IMG/VR virus record: IMGVR_UViG_3300025146_000191
Location: 1 to 28,343 of that record
From: a virus
DNA length: 28,343 nucleotides
Strand: one strand, 5' to 3'
Part shown: positions 13,603-22,554 of the stretch, in pieces
Numbering within the stretch: the first letter of the stretch is position 1
Layout: every line of letters starts with the position of its first letter
Notes under the pieces: model-generated
The model's input: only the letters and a program-made list of their open reading frames with translations
What the model was told of the DNA's origin: nothing
The model's database searches: none
Position numbers and translations under genes: made by a program

Positions 13603-14502
13603 TTAAATAATCTCCACAATAATAAAGCTTGTCATAGTAGCGTTTGCCAACGTGCTTGTCCCTGCTGTTGCTTGGCCACTAAGTTTATATGTATGGCTTC
13701 CAGTAGAAGGCATTAATATTACCGTGCTAATAATAGTTTCGTTTGTGGCATTTGCACCCTGTACTAAAATACCTTGACTATAAGTAGTTGTACTTTCCTT
13801 AATACGAAGTACCGACCTGTTTCCTGCTGCGGTATTTGCAAACAAGGTAAAAGTAGTTATCTTAATACGTTTGTTGGCAGGAACAATTACCGGAACCGAT
13901 AAACCAGTAAGATCAACTTCGCTAGTTATACCTCCTTGATCTGAGGTTGCCTGTCTATAGCCAATCACCCCAGGAGTAGGGTTTCGGTTATAGATTAAAT
14001 TACCTAGAGAATCTACAACAGATAAAATTACACTTGATATAGTTGGGCCGGTCGGCCCTAGTTGTCCTTGATTGATTGCGTTTTGGGAAGCTATGGTAGT
14101 GGCCCCTGTAATTACTACTGCAATACGAATTGCATTTGAAGCAAGTGAAGGAGAAGCAGCGTTATTGGCGACTTCTGTATATGTGATCACCCCATCATCT
14201 CCTAAATCTACATAAGTGTCTTTTGAAGCAGTAAACGTCCTTGCAGAAACGGCCGAGGCGGTAACTCTTTTGCCGTTTATGTAGGCAACCACACTTGTCA
14301 TTGAGGCGTTTCTGTTAACACCAGCATTATCAGCAGTCCAAACACCGCCGCCAGAAACAAAATTAGCTAAAGCCTCGCCTCTAAAAAGCTCTAACTTGTT
14401 ATTATTTACGTCCTCCGAACCACTAGCCAACCCATCATGGGTAGCCTTATGTTCTGTCGGATCTAATATTTGGTCTGTTGAATAAGTCGGGCCGCCACTC
14501 AT
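13603..14502 (-). CDS. Tail fibre or tip appendage protein, 299 aa
   Basis: The N-terminal part (MSGGPTYSTDQILDPTEHKA) and repeated Ala/Gly/Thr/Ser-rich strands with few Cys resemble phage fibre or appendage proteins. The C-terminal half has beta-strand pattern (TYSQGILVQGANATNETII). It follows the Tal-like gene as fibre genes usually do. No collagen repeats beyond QLGPTGPT were seen. Receptor unknown. Confidence 0.55.
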   Translation of the reverse strand: MSGGPTYSTDQILDPTEHKATHDGLASGSEDVNNNKLELFRGEALANFVSGGGVWTADNAGVNRNASMTSVVAYINGKRVTASAVSARTFTASKDTYVDLGDDGVITYTEVANNAASPSLASNAIRIAVVITGATTIASQNAINQGQLGPTGPTISSVILSVVDSLGNLIYNRNPTPGVIGYRQATSDQGGITSEVDLTGLSVPVIVPANKRIKITTFTLFANTAAGNRSVLRIKESTTTYSQGILVQGANATNETIISTVILMPSTGSHTYKLSGQATAGTSTLANATMTSFIIVEII

Positions 14503-14507
14503 AGTTT

Positions 14508-16202
14508 TTAATCTGGAACAGTTGGATTATTAACAGTTTCCAACTTTCCTATAGAGATTGATTGCTCTGCCATTTGTTTATATGGATTAACAATCAATTC
14601 TTTCGCTTCTAATATTATATCATTAGGGCTGTATGTTAGTCTTCCTATCTGCAATATTATGGTTCCAAAGTCCCTGAAATTCATGCCCCACTTATCTACT
14701 CCCCAACGTGCTTGACCCCAACGGCTACTGCCACCCTGACCGATATTTGCCAGAGAAATAACCTGACCGACAGTAATACTTTCAATATCATAACCACCAG
14801 GACTATCCCCCACATTACTATCTATAACTTGGATATTCGCCCGTAGTCTGGCTGAATTAGTTTCCTTTAGAAAACTGTTTACTATAGTATCGGCAGTTGC
14901 TTCAAGTGTAACTCGGTTATCATTTAAGGAAACAGCTTTGACACCGAAAGTATCTATAAGGCTTTGGTCAAAGTATTTTTTGTAAAAGTTTACTCCGGTA
15001 GAAACCTCGCCACCAGTAAAATAAACCGTATTTACTACAGTTTGGCTTACGGCATTTAATTCGTTTACAGCGATATTCTTTCCGTAAACTAACTTATGTT
15101 CGTAATCGTCGGCAGCCCCCCTAACAAAAAGAATGTTATTAGCTTGGTCTACATACCAGTAAAAATTGGCTGGACAAAGTTCAATGATTTTGTTTATACA
15201 CTCCAAAATACTCATTACTTTAAATGTATAGGTCGCTGTTGTAAGGCTCGGTTCTAAAGAAGCCCCGTCGTAATTTATCTTCCCGCCCCTCAAAATATAG
15301 TTGTCTAAAATATCTCTAAGCATTTCCACAGGGTCTATGTCTGTGTAGGTAAAGGTTGTGGTTAAATTAGCTGGTTCTAAAAGGAAATTTAATTCACCGG
15401 TTTGTGTAAACCAGCCAGCAGCGTTGTCATTAAATAGCCAAGTATAGTCATCAAAAACATTGTCGGCATCATAATAAAGGTTTGGAGTACCGCCACTTCC
15501 AGGAGATATAACAAAATGATAATACTTACCCTGCTCTAAATTTATACCAAAAGGGAAAACAAACTCGAAATCGTAAATATCTGGAGCAGCACTTATAAGC
15601 TGTTGCGATGCAAGAACAATACTTGTACCCGTTGGTAGAACACTGGTACCTGTTGGTAGCCCACCATTATCTTCAACCAAATCAAAATTTTCCATAGCCT
15701 GAGCAGCATCCAAATATAAATGTAACCTCCTTATCGAATCATAGCTTGCCCTAAACCTTAGAGCTATAGAATCCTGTCCTGTCACAATAGGGAAAGTAGA
15801 AGAAGTACCGTCAGCTTGATTATCTACCTGGTTTTCTGCACTTACTTCAAAGTTTTCTGCCATATAATCAGCCAAATCAGCACCGAAGCCCAGCAATACA
15901 ACTTCGGTATATTTTTCTTTATCTGAGAAATAAGGTCGATACTCACTTATAAAACCTTGAAAGAGATTTTGACCTTCGGGTGTTTCTTTATCATGAATTG
16001 TAATAATAACCTTGTTGTTGAAATCGACATCACTACTTAATGTATCTGGATCTCTGGCCAAGACTAACCTAAGCTCTGAACCGGCCGAATTTATTTCTTG
16101 GCTAAAGGAAGGCTCACTAACAACGTCATCCCAAGTAGCCAAAAAATTATCAGTATCGTCAAAGACCCTGTAATTGTAAGTCTTTTGATTAGGGTTGCTC
16201 AT
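14508..16202 (-). CDS. Tal-like tail tip/baseplate hub protein, 564 aa
   Basis: The N-terminal 140 residues (for example NKVIITIHDKETPEGQNLF) look like a hub domain. About 150-280 is an inserted beta-sandwich-like module with a short duplicated segment (LPTGTSVLPTGTSI). The C-terminal part has DIDPVEMLRDILDNYI and RWGQARWGVDKWGMNF near 495-510, a Trp-rich turn seen in many tail hub proteins. Position after Dit supports the call. It probably joins the tube to fibre and host surface. Confidence 0.65.
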   Translation of the reverse strand: MSNPNQKTYNYRVFDDTDNFLATWDDVVSEPSFSQEINSAGSELRLVLARDPDTLSSDVDFNNKVIITIHDKETPEGQNLFQGFISEYRPYFSDKEKYTEVVLLGFGADLADYMAENFEVSAENQVDNQADGTSSTFPIVTGQDSIALRFRASYDSIRRLHLYLDAAQAMENFDLVEDNGGLPTGTSVLPTGTSIVLASQQLISAAPDIYDFEFVFPFGINLEQGKYYHFVISPGSGGTPNLYYDADNVFDDYTWLFNDNAAGWFTQTGELNFLLEPANLTTTFTYTDIDPVEMLRDILDNYILRGGKINYDGASLEPSLTTATYTFKVMSILECINKIIELCPANFYWYVDQANNILFVRGAADDYEHKLVYGKNIAVNELNAVSQTVVNTVYFTGGEVSTGVNFYKKYFDQSLIDTFGVKAVSLNDNRVTLEATADTIVNSFLKETNSARLRANIQVIDSNVGDSPGGYDIESITVGQVISLANIGQGGSSRWGQARWGVDKWGMNFRDFGTIILQIGRLTYSPNDIILEAKELIVNPYKQMAEQSISIGKLETVNNPTVPD

Positions 16203-16878
16203 AAATTATTTCTATTGACACACTTGAATCTAAAAACGATAAGTATGCATCTTCTTCAATCGGGTCGCCCGAAATCGCTTGCAAACCTCTAACTCCCCTA
16301 AAATAGAAGTCAGGAACTATATCATACAAATCATTTTTACCCACCATATAAATTCTTATTGGGTCTGACCCACCAACCAAACTTTGAACATAATCAATCA
16401 TAGCTTTAGTAGATAGAAAACTAGGACTGGCCACTGACGGGTCTATAAAAAACTTTGTGTTTCTTGAACCAAGAATCGGATAGGTATCTGGGTTATTTAG
16501 AGTATCTAAGTTTATCCAATCAGCAGGGGCCAAAGCACCGCCTCCCCAATCATACTGGATAAGAAAAATATCAACGTAATCAGTACCAGTAGGCGGAAAA
16601 GCAGTAAAGTTTATTGTTACTTTAACGTCTTTAATCACTGCGTCTGCTGGAATACTGGCAACACTAAAAACCAAACCTGCTGTATATACATAATAATCAA
16701 ACTGGTAAATACTTCTGCCGACTTTGTTTATACCATCACTTAGATAATCGGCCTGAATTGTAGCGATAGCCTCCCCCCTGCGAGCCTCCTCATAGGTGAA
16801 TTGATTATTAACTATATAAGAAGCCAAATACTCTGTATCAGCATGGGCCTGAATTGTAGCAGTTTGTCGATAAGCCAT
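16189..16878 (-). CDS. Tail tip protein, 229 aa, unknown
   Basis: I start at the ATG one base after the Dit stop (MAYRQTATIQAHADTEYLAS). A longer in-frame start at 16944 would add a 22-residue hydrophobic stretch, but that segment is antiphase to the end of Dit and not likely real. The product is beta-rich with SYIVNNQFTYEEARRGEAIA; no domain recognised. Lying between Dit and the Tal-like gene it should be part of the tail tip. Confidence 0.6.
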   Translation of the reverse strand: MAYRQTATIQAHADTEYLASYIVNNQFTYEEARRGEAIATIQADYLSDGINKVGRSIYQFDYYVYTAGLVFSVASIPADAVIKDVKVTINFTAFPPTGTDYVDIFLIQYDWGGGALAPADWINLDTLNNPDTYPILGSRNTKFFIDPSVASPSFLSTKAMIDYVQSLVGGSDPIRIYMVGKNDLYDIVPDFYFRGVRGLQAISGDPIEEDAYLSFLDSSVSIEIIYEQP

Positions 16879-16879
16879 A

Positions 16880-17650
16880 TCAGAGCCAACGTTTCGTATA
16901 AGTAAAGCCAACAGTAACACTGCGGCCAGTAAAATTATCTTCATAGACTATCTTCTTACCTGTTCCAGGGTCAAAAGTCAAAAACTTTCCAGTATAATTT
17001 ACTTCTGTTCCGTTTACTTTGACAGTTTTATTGGCAGAGTCTATCTGTAAAATGTCGCTATTACTCCAATCCCTAGTAACTATTATTTCCTCACCACTAT
17101 CAGGATTGGTGATCGTAACTATTTTGCCGGTAGCACCACTAAGACTAGCGAAAGTAAAAGTAATAACTGGTGTGGCTTTATAGCTACCTAAAATATTAAA
17201 AGTTTTTTCCCCATAAAAAGCGGTTATTGCTGCTCCCATAGCTATAGATGTCGATTGAGTATTGTAACCAAAAGGATTGCTACAAAGAAAAGTAATTGTA
17301 AAAGTATTAAAACCACCGTTGGCCTCACTAAATATTATCTGTGAGACAGTGGCCGTGTATTCCCTTTCAATTCCAGACTGGTCAAATTTGAGAGGAGCTT
17401 CTTTTACTGATAAATAAATAAGCAAGTTATCTCTGGCTACTTCCAAAGATTGTCGGTTTGGGGCAACAATATGGCCTTCAATAACTATCTCTTTACTTTT
17501 ATAATCGGCAGAAACCAACTTGGCCCCATCTTCATTGGCAAGGTCTTTTTTATCTACCGACCTTATGGGTAAAGAGTGAGCAAGGCGATTGGTAATCGTA
17601 ATATATTCTATTGTGTCTAATCGGACATTATTAAAATATATAGGTAACAT
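16880..17650 (-). CDS. Distal tail protein (Dit-like), 256 aa
   Basis: MLPIYFNNVRLDTIEYITIT, a middle strand set with YKSKEIVIEGHIVAPNRQSL and FLCSNPFGYNTQS match the N-terminal ring domain of siphovirus Dit proteins. A C-terminal galectin-like half follows. Start is 2 bases past the tape measure stop. It forms the ring at the tail tip that links the tube to the hub. Confidence 0.75.
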   Translation of the reverse strand: MLPIYFNNVRLDTIEYITITNRLAHSLPIRSVDKKDLANEDGAKLVSADYKSKEIVIEGHIVAPNRQSLEVARDNLLIYLSVKEAPLKFDQSGIEREYTATVSQIIFSEANGGFNTFTITFLCSNPFGYNTQSTSIAMGAAITAFYGEKTFNILGSYKATPVITFTFASLSGATGKIVTITNPDSGEEIIVTRDWSNSDILQIDSANKTVKVNGTEVNYTGKFLTFDPGTGKKIVYEDNFTGRSVTVGFTYTKRWL

Positions 17651-17651
17651 A

Positions 17652-19403
17652 TTATTTAGGTTTAATTGTTAGCCCCAAGTTTGCTAACTCTTGGTTTCTG
17701 GTAAATCTTCTAAGAAAATCGTCAGCTTGTACTTGAGAACCGATATTTATATCACCAAGCACTGTCGTATTTGCTGTATTGTTATTTGTACTTTGAGCTA
17801 ATCCTGGGAAGTTAGGTCTTACAGTAGCCGTAAAATCTCTTGAAATTGAATTTATCTCGTCAAACATCCCACCATAAAGACTTGTTATCTTATCAGTACC
17901 TTTGCTTATTAAATCTACTAGGCTAGGCGAATGTCTTGAAAACGGGTTTAGATTCTTTAAAGTTTCAACCACCTTGCCCACCTGTTCCTTAATCCAATTA
18001 AAGGCCTTTTCAAAGGGTGCTTTTAAAGTATTGTAAACATTTTTTAGGGCATTTCTTATTGAAGAATCAATACCTTTAAAAAAGGCAATAAGTTTACTGG
18101 CCATATTTATTACAAAAGAAATTACTTTAATCATAAAAGTAAATTGCTTAATTGCCAGCAATATGGCCCCGAAAATTACTACTCCTATAACCACTGCTAA
18201 AAATTTTAGTATCGGTATTAAAGTCGGAGCAACCAAAGTCCAAAGTTGTTTTAGGGCAGGAAGCAAGTCCTTTGAAAACGCAGTCCAAAGTTGCATAACC
18301 GCCGGTATCAAAAAGTTAGTAACTGCAAATGTAATTAAATCGAAGGCGGCTTTTATTGTATCTACTATTGGTTGTAGAGCTTTTAATGTATTATCCAAAC
18401 CGCCAAAATGTTCGATAAGTTTTTGAATACCAAAAGCTAACAATGCCCCAGCAGCGATAAATGGTAACAAGGGGGCAAACAAGGTAATAAATCCGGCTGC
18501 TAAAGCTAAAACCGCAGGTACAAGACCGCCCATGATAGCACCAGCTATTATTGGCAAGTGAGGTTGTAATTGTTGCAGCTTCTCTATAAAGAAGTTTAGA
18601 ACCCCTTGTGGCCCACCCATAGCTGTAAACCAATCATTAAAGGCTTGAATAACAGGTTCCAAACTATTGCTAATACCCTCACCTATAAGCTCCATGAAAT
18701 CACTGAACGTATTTTTTGCTATTGTCAGTTGCCCAGCAAAGGTCTTGCCAGCAGCCTCGGCACTACCACCAAATTCGGTTTTCAACTCTTTCATTATCAA
18801 GGCTTGGGCCTCAGCCGAACGACCTGTTTCAACTAAGTTTTTTATTACATCTTGCTGTGCTTCATTGAAATTAACACCAACCCTACGCAAAGCCGTGACA
18901 CCTAAAATTGGATCTTGAAGGGCTTTTCCAAGCTGTATAGCAGATGATTTTACATCCTGACCAAGTGCTTGGCTCATGTCTAGCATTATTTCTGTAGCCT
19001 CTGGAAATATATCCTTGCCTATTTTAGTAAAGGTTAAAAGTAGGTTTTCACCAGTTTGGATTGTTTCGTCACTAAATTTAGTTGTCTTTTGTAAAGAGGC
19101 CGCAAGTTTGGAAACTTGGTCTGCGGTTACGCCAGCGACACCGCCAGTAGATTTCAAGACTGCCTGAGTCTGAGCCATGACGTTTTGTGCTTCGGTAAAG
19201 GCTTGGATAGATTTGACCCCGAAGGCTACCGCCCCAGCAGCAGCAGCAGTCAGACCACCAAGCAAGGCAAATGAACCGCCTTCAGCCGCTTTAGTAGCAC
19301 TACCTAAACCATGAAATTTCCTGCTTGCTGAGTCTACATCACCTTCAAACTTGCCCTTGTCTAAATTTAGAGTATATTTTATTGATCCAACTTCAGTTGC
19401 AAT
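17652..19403 (-). CDS. Tape measure protein with ATT start, 583 aa
   Basis: The reading frame begins after a TAG with AGGAGG, five bases, ATT, then ATEVGSIKYTLNLDKGKFEG, the standard start of tape measure proteins. No ATG, GTG or TTG occurs in-frame until 46 codons later. The TP901-type core covers about 60-230 (TQAVLKSTGGVAG, KTFAGQLTIAKNTFSDFMEL); hydrophobic stretches near 285-335 and 398-441 are likely membrane-inserting. The length suggests a tail near 90 nm (about 0.15 nm per residue). Confidence 0.85.
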   Translation of the reverse strand: MATEVGSIKYTLNLDKGKFEGDVDSASRKFHGLGSATKAAEGGSFALLGGLTAAAAGAVAFGVKSIQAFTEAQNVMAQTQAVLKSTGGVAGVTADQVSKLAASLQKTTKFSDETIQTGENLLLTFTKIGKDIFPEATEIMLDMSQALGQDVKSSAIQLGKALQDPILGVTALRRVGVNFNEAQQDVIKNLVETGRSAEAQALIMKELKTEFGGSAEAAGKTFAGQLTIAKNTFSDFMELIGEGISNSLEPVIQAFNDWFTAMGGPQGVLNFFIEKLQQLQPHLPIIAGAIMGGLVPAVLALAAGFITLFAPLLPFIAAGALLAFGIQKLIEHFGGLDNTLKALQPIVDTIKAAFDLITFAVTNFLIPAVMQLWTAFSKDLLPALKQLWTLVAPTLIPILKFLAVVIGVVIFGAILLAIKQFTFMIKVISFVINMASKLIAFFKGIDSSIRNALKNVYNTLKAPFEKAFNWIKEQVGKVVETLKNLNPFSRHSPSLVDLISKGTDKITSLYGGMFDEINSISRDFTATVRPNFPGLAQSTNNNTANTTVLGDINIGSQVQADDFLRRFTRNQELANLGLTIKPK

Positions 19404-19427
19404 ATTATCCTCCTATAAAAATACCGC

Positions 19428-20092
19428 CTAATTATTTTGACCAAATATCTTTTTTAGTCTGGTCAAACCTTCGGCGGTGTTTTCCTGATCCAGTAATTCT
19501 ATTATATCAGATGATTGCCTCTCTAATCCACTAAGTATGTTTTGGCGATCTGCCTTTTCCATAAACGGGTATGAAGCCGCCTCGATTTGTTTAAATTGTT
19601 CGATAGCGTCTATTTGTAGTGACTGGTTTAAAAGAGAATAAAATATTATTGCGTATTCGTTCAGTACCAAATCAAAAGTGTAGGCTGGGTATTTTCTAAG
19701 AAAATAGGCGATTATCTTTATAAATCGGGTTGGAGTGTTTTTTTTTCCACAGGAGAAATGCCAGCAGCCTTAGCAGCTTTTAATTCTTTTGGAGCCGCCA
19801 AACCCATTATGAAATCAATAAGCCTTTCGGCTTGTTGAAAAGATATGTCTACATTATCCTTTTTTATATCTGGGATTATTTTTTCTACTACATTGTGGAA
19901 AATCTCTAAGGCCTCTAAAGCAGAAGCACCGCCATCCTCTTTTTTCTTACTACTCTGAAAGAGTTTGTATATCCTAGACAACTCGATAATTGTCTTTAAC
20001 TTTGGTGGTTCTACTATATAAGTAATACCGCCAAGAGTTACCTCACCCTTTTCAGGAATAATAGAATCAAGATCAAGCTGTGCGTCTGCCAT
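19428..20092 (-). CDS. Frameshifted tail assembly chaperone (gpGT-like)
   Basis: A -1 shift at the A-run 19738-19746 joins 118 codons of the upstream frame to 103 codons (starting NTPTRFIKIIAYFLRKYP) in the -1 frame, ending at 19428. Total about 221 residues. The second part is acidic and helical and has no RBS or good start of its own. This is the standard scheme that makes a G and a GT product, which bind the tape measure while the tube assembles. Confidence 0.75.
19718..20092 (-). CDS. Tail assembly chaperone (gpG-like), 124 aa
   Basis: MADAQLDLDSIIPEKGEVTL then TYIVEPPKLKTIIELSRIYK fits the short chaperone between the major tail and tape measure genes. It ends QPDL six codons after the A-run used for the shift. 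In known phages it is made in excess over the longer fusion. Confidence 0.8.
   Translation of the reverse strand: MADAQLDLDSIIPEKGEVTLGGITYIVEPPKLKTIIELSRIYKLFQSSKKKEDGGASALEALEIFHNVVEKIIPDIKKDNVDISFQQAERLIDFIMGLAAPKELKAAKAAGISPVEKKTLQPDL
19738..19746 (-). other. Slippery sequence: nine A before the frameshift
   Basis: Read in frame as G-AA AAA AAA ACA. Two Lys codons slip one base back without mismatch, giving AAC next. A run of nine A is long even for these sites. A downstream stem was not clearly seen. Confidence 0.7.
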
Positions 20093-20101
20093 AAAGTCTT
20101 A

Positions 20102-20635
20102 CTAACTTACGTTCGTGAGACCAATGTGGCCCAATCTGCGGCCATCATCATAGGTTTCGTCAATTAGTGCTTCAAATGTTACTTTAAAGACCCTTTGCTC
20201 GTCAACCTTAAAACTCAATTCGACCGCTTCAATAGGTACAGCCCTGTAGATAGTAATATCGTCAGTTAGATCGCTGTCAGCCTTTGCTGTTGGGTGCAAA
20301 ACAAGCACTGCTGAATTGTTAGTCCTAAGACTCCAACCAGCCGATCTACCAATATTTAATCTATCACCAGCAGCACCGGTATCTGTATCGGAAGCTGCTA
20401 TAGCCTCCTCAAGATTTCCGACACTAGGCTCGGCTAAAGTTACTTCTACAAGTAACCTTTCACCTGTGAGTACCTTATCGACAGGAGTTGAGCCGTATTT
20501 GTCCACCGTAAGTTCTGCAAACTCTGGTTCATACTTGAACATTACACCCTCTTTAGTATTTCCCAGATTAACGGCGTTATAGATGACTCTACAAACACCG
20601 ATTCGCAGGTTGTCTAAACTAGGTGAAGCTGCCAT
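20102..20635 (-). CDS. Major tail protein, 177 aa
   Basis: Beta-rich with MAASPSLDNLRIGVCRVIYN and LVEVTLAEPSVGNLEEAIA; length and place (just upstream of the chaperone) match tail tube proteins. It should form the tube by hexamer stacking. No C-terminal Ig-like extension is seen. Confidence 0.8.
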   Translation of the reverse strand: MAASPSLDNLRIGVCRVIYNAVNLGNTKEGVMFKYEPEFAELTVDKYGSTPVDKVLTGERLLVEVTLAEPSVGNLEEAIAASDTDTGAAGDRLNIGRSAGWSLRTNNSAVLVLHPTAKADSDLTDDITIYRAVPIEAVELSFKVDEQRVFKVTFEALIDETYDDGRRLGHIGLTNVS

Positions 20636-20650
20636 AAATCAACCTCCAAT

Positions 20651-21040
20651 TTAAGATACTAAATCAAGGTTGCGATAGGTCAACTCGAAAGTCGCTTTTA
20701 ATAATTTGCGATTTTCTAAATCACGGTCAAAATCATCTATCTTTCCAAGAGCCTTACAATTATATATCTGGTAATTCGGCAGATATAATGGCCCCATTCT
20801 GTGAAGAAGGGTAAATACAGTTTCAAGTTTAGTATAACCATCCGCCGTATTTCTATATCTGCACCAAACATCTATAGTTTGGTATTCTACACCAGTATAT
20901 TTATCTGGCTCTCCACTTGGTACTGACAACAACATTATAGCATTTTCTATTTCTTTTGGAAACTCACCTATAAACAGGTTAGTACCAACTGTGCCTACAC
21001 CCTGATCTTCAAGCCAAGCAGTAAACTCGTTAATCAACAT
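20651..21040 (-). CDS. Tail terminator/completion protein, 129 aa
   Basis: MLINEFTAWLEDQGVGTVGT then a strand with TGVEYQTIDVWCRYR and ETVFTLLHRMGPLYL is like small minor capsid/tail completion proteins. It is the last connector before the major tail gene. It likely caps the tail end that meets the head. Confidence 0.65.
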   Translation of the reverse strand: MLINEFTAWLEDQGVGTVGTNLFIGEFPKEIENAIMLLSVPSGEPDKYTGVEYQTIDVWCRYRNTADGYTKLETVFTLLHRMGPLYLPNYQIYNCKALGKIDDFDRDLENRKLLKATFELTYRNLDLVS

Positions 21041-21043
21041 AGG

Positions 21044-21412
21044 TTATATCCTTATAGTTTCGAAAGCCTTTCTAAAATAGTTGTCGCTTTTTCTAATTAC
21101 TTTTTCGGCCGAGTCTCTTAAATATCTTGACTTCTTACCTTTTTTGAATCCGTGTGGTGGGGTTTCAAATTCCCAACGTCTTGCATAAGGTGCGTCGGAA
21201 GGCGGGGCCTCACCATATCTTATTTCGTAATTTAAAAGTCCAAGTCTTTGCGGCATCCTTGCACCAGTATTTCGTAGCGTACCCTTATCGTGGGGAACTT
21301 GATCGGCACTTAACCGGCGAATATCAACACCCATAAGCAGAAGCGTCTTATCCAAAGCTAAAACATTTTTTGCTTTAAATTCTTTTGATTTGTCAATAAT
21401 TATTACGCCCAT
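21044..21412 (-). CDS. HK97 gp10-like head-tail protein, 122 aa
   Basis: ADQVPHDKGTLRNTGARMP and APYARRWEFETPPHGF are the hallmarks of this group (VPxDxGxLRxS, YAxxxE...). The C-terminal LRDSAEKVIRKSDNYFRKAF is the usual helix. It helps join tail to head. Confidence 0.75.
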   Translation of the reverse strand: MGVIIIDKSKEFKAKNVLALDKTLLLMGVDIRRLSADQVPHDKGTLRNTGARMPQRLGLLNYEIRYGEAPPSDAPYARRWEFETPPHGFKKGKKSRYLRDSAEKVIRKSDNYFRKAFETIRI

Positions 21413-21413
21413 A

Positions 21414-21764
21414 TTAAGATACTACATTAAATTTACTTAAAAAACATTTCAAAAAGTGAATCGGGCCGCTACTAAAATCCCTAGCCTTGATTATCTTTTC
21501 TATTCGAAAATAAGTATCGTCAGCAAATATTACGTTTCCCTTCACGACAGTTGGGGTAACACCATCGCTACGGAAAGGATTAAACCAAGCCATAGCCTCT
21601 GAGTCGACCTCCTCCATATTGCTGCGGTTACTTTTAATATCGGTTATATACCTAAACTTACCTGTCAGTACCAAATTGGTTGTTGGGTCGTCCGACACTA
21701 CATCACCGTACTCGTTGGTTTCTACCGAAACCAGTATAATTGTTTGATTCATTTCCGGTTTCAT
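21414..21764 (-). CDS. Head closure protein, 116 aa
   Basis: MKPEMNQTIILVSVETNEYG with a beta-barrel pattern (LVLTGKFRYITDIKSNRS, DTYFRIEKIIKARDF) and SGPIHFLKCFL at the end is typical of head-tail stopper proteins. Gene order supports this call. Confidence 0.6.
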   Translation of the reverse strand: MKPEMNQTIILVSVETNEYGDVVSDDPTTNLVLTGKFRYITDIKSNRSNMEEVDSEAMAWFNPFRSDGVTPTVVKGNVIFADDTYFRIEKIIKARDFSSGPIHFLKCFLSKFNVVS

Positions 21765-21765
21765 A

Positions 21766-22329
21766 TTAAACTAAGACTTTTTTATAACTTGAAAGCAAAC
21801 TTTGTATCTGGGGGTTTTCGGTCAATATATTTGTGTAGACCTCACTGTAGCCTTCTATAGACCTAGATTTTAAATTTTGTGCATAGGAATCAATTAAGTT
21901 GGCGACAATCATAGTGGCTGCCATTTGGATAGCTTCGGGAATACTGGTAAAACCTAAATTGCCGACCACCTTTATATTCTTAATACCTTTTGACCAAGTA
22001 CCCCCACGCAAAACAATACTGTTTTTATAGTCTGCGTTTAAAGGATAAAGCTCGTACTCTTCGTTTTCTTCCAAAGTTACCGTGACAACACTATCCTCAT
22101 CAATATAAGCGATAGATGTAACCGAGCTGAAGTCATTTATAAAAAGTTCCCTTTTGCCATTACCGTCATAGTATCTGGTGGCAGCCGTTGTATTTTCAAA
22201 AGTACGTCCGCAAATCGTATCTACTAGGTGGTCAACAGCAGGGATAGCGGTAACGATCATACCTACTTCGTGGGAATTTAAATCTCTTTCAAGGTAGTCT
22301 TCTATTTGGGCCTCTGTGGTGTACGGCAC
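21766..22329 (-). CDS. Head-tail adaptor protein (gp6-like), 187 aa
   Basis: The GTG start overlaps the TAG of the small zinc gene by one base and follows GGAAGGGAGG. MPYTTEAQIEDYLERDLNSH is a helix pair and VDTICGRTF a conserved adaptor strand; the middle has TSIAYIDED and GTWSKGIKNIKVVG. Forms the ring under the portal. Confidence 0.75.
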   Translation of the reverse strand: MPYTTEAQIEDYLERDLNSHEVGMIVTAIPAVDHLVDTICGRTFENTTAATRYYDGNGKRELFINDFSSVTSIAYIDEDSVVTVTLEENEEYELYPLNADYKNSIVLRGGTWSKGIKNIKVVGNLGFTSIPEAIQMAATMIVANLIDSYAQNLKSRSIEGYSEVYTNILTENPQIQSLLSSYKKVLV

Positions 22330-22499
22330 TATACCTCCCTTCCACTACAGTGGACACAAATAATCTTGCTGCAATTACTGAAAAATGGCGGTAACTGGTA
22401 AGGGTGGCAAGTACAACCGCACTTCAAAGGCTGCGGGTCTTCTATTTCTTTTGTTTCTTTCGGTTCTAGTATAGCTTCGTTCTTTGCGTTTTTTATCAT
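22329..22499 (-). CDS. Small Cys-rich zinc-binding protein, 56 aa
   Basis: After a charged helical N-terminus (MIKNAKNEAILEPKETKEIE) come CGCTCH (27-32), then Cys43, Cys48, His50 and Cys51 (ICVHC). These could bind one zinc ion. Its stop overlaps the adaptor gene by one base. Too short for most annotation; function unknown. Confidence 0.6.
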   Translation of the reverse strand: MIKNAKNEAILEPKETKEIEDPQPLKCGCTCHPYQLPPFFSNCSKIICVHCSGREV

Positions 22500-22516
22500 A
22501 GCTTATATCCTTAACC

Positions 22517-22538
22517 CTGCCTCCTGCACGGGAGGCAG
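22517..22538 (-). other. Hairpin after the capsid gene
   Basis: CTGCCTCC and GGAGGCAG form a perfect 8-base stem with a 6-base loop; outer CCTTA/TAAGG may extend it. No T-run follows, so it is more likely an mRNA stabiliser than a terminator. Confidence 0.5.
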
Positions 22539-22554
22539 AATAAGGTTATAAACC

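Noticed and set aside
16879-16944. Hydrophobic N-terminal extension of the tail tip protein
   Set aside because: It resembles a signal peptide, but overlaps the Dit gene out of frame; the ATG at 16878 directly after the Dit stop is the better start.
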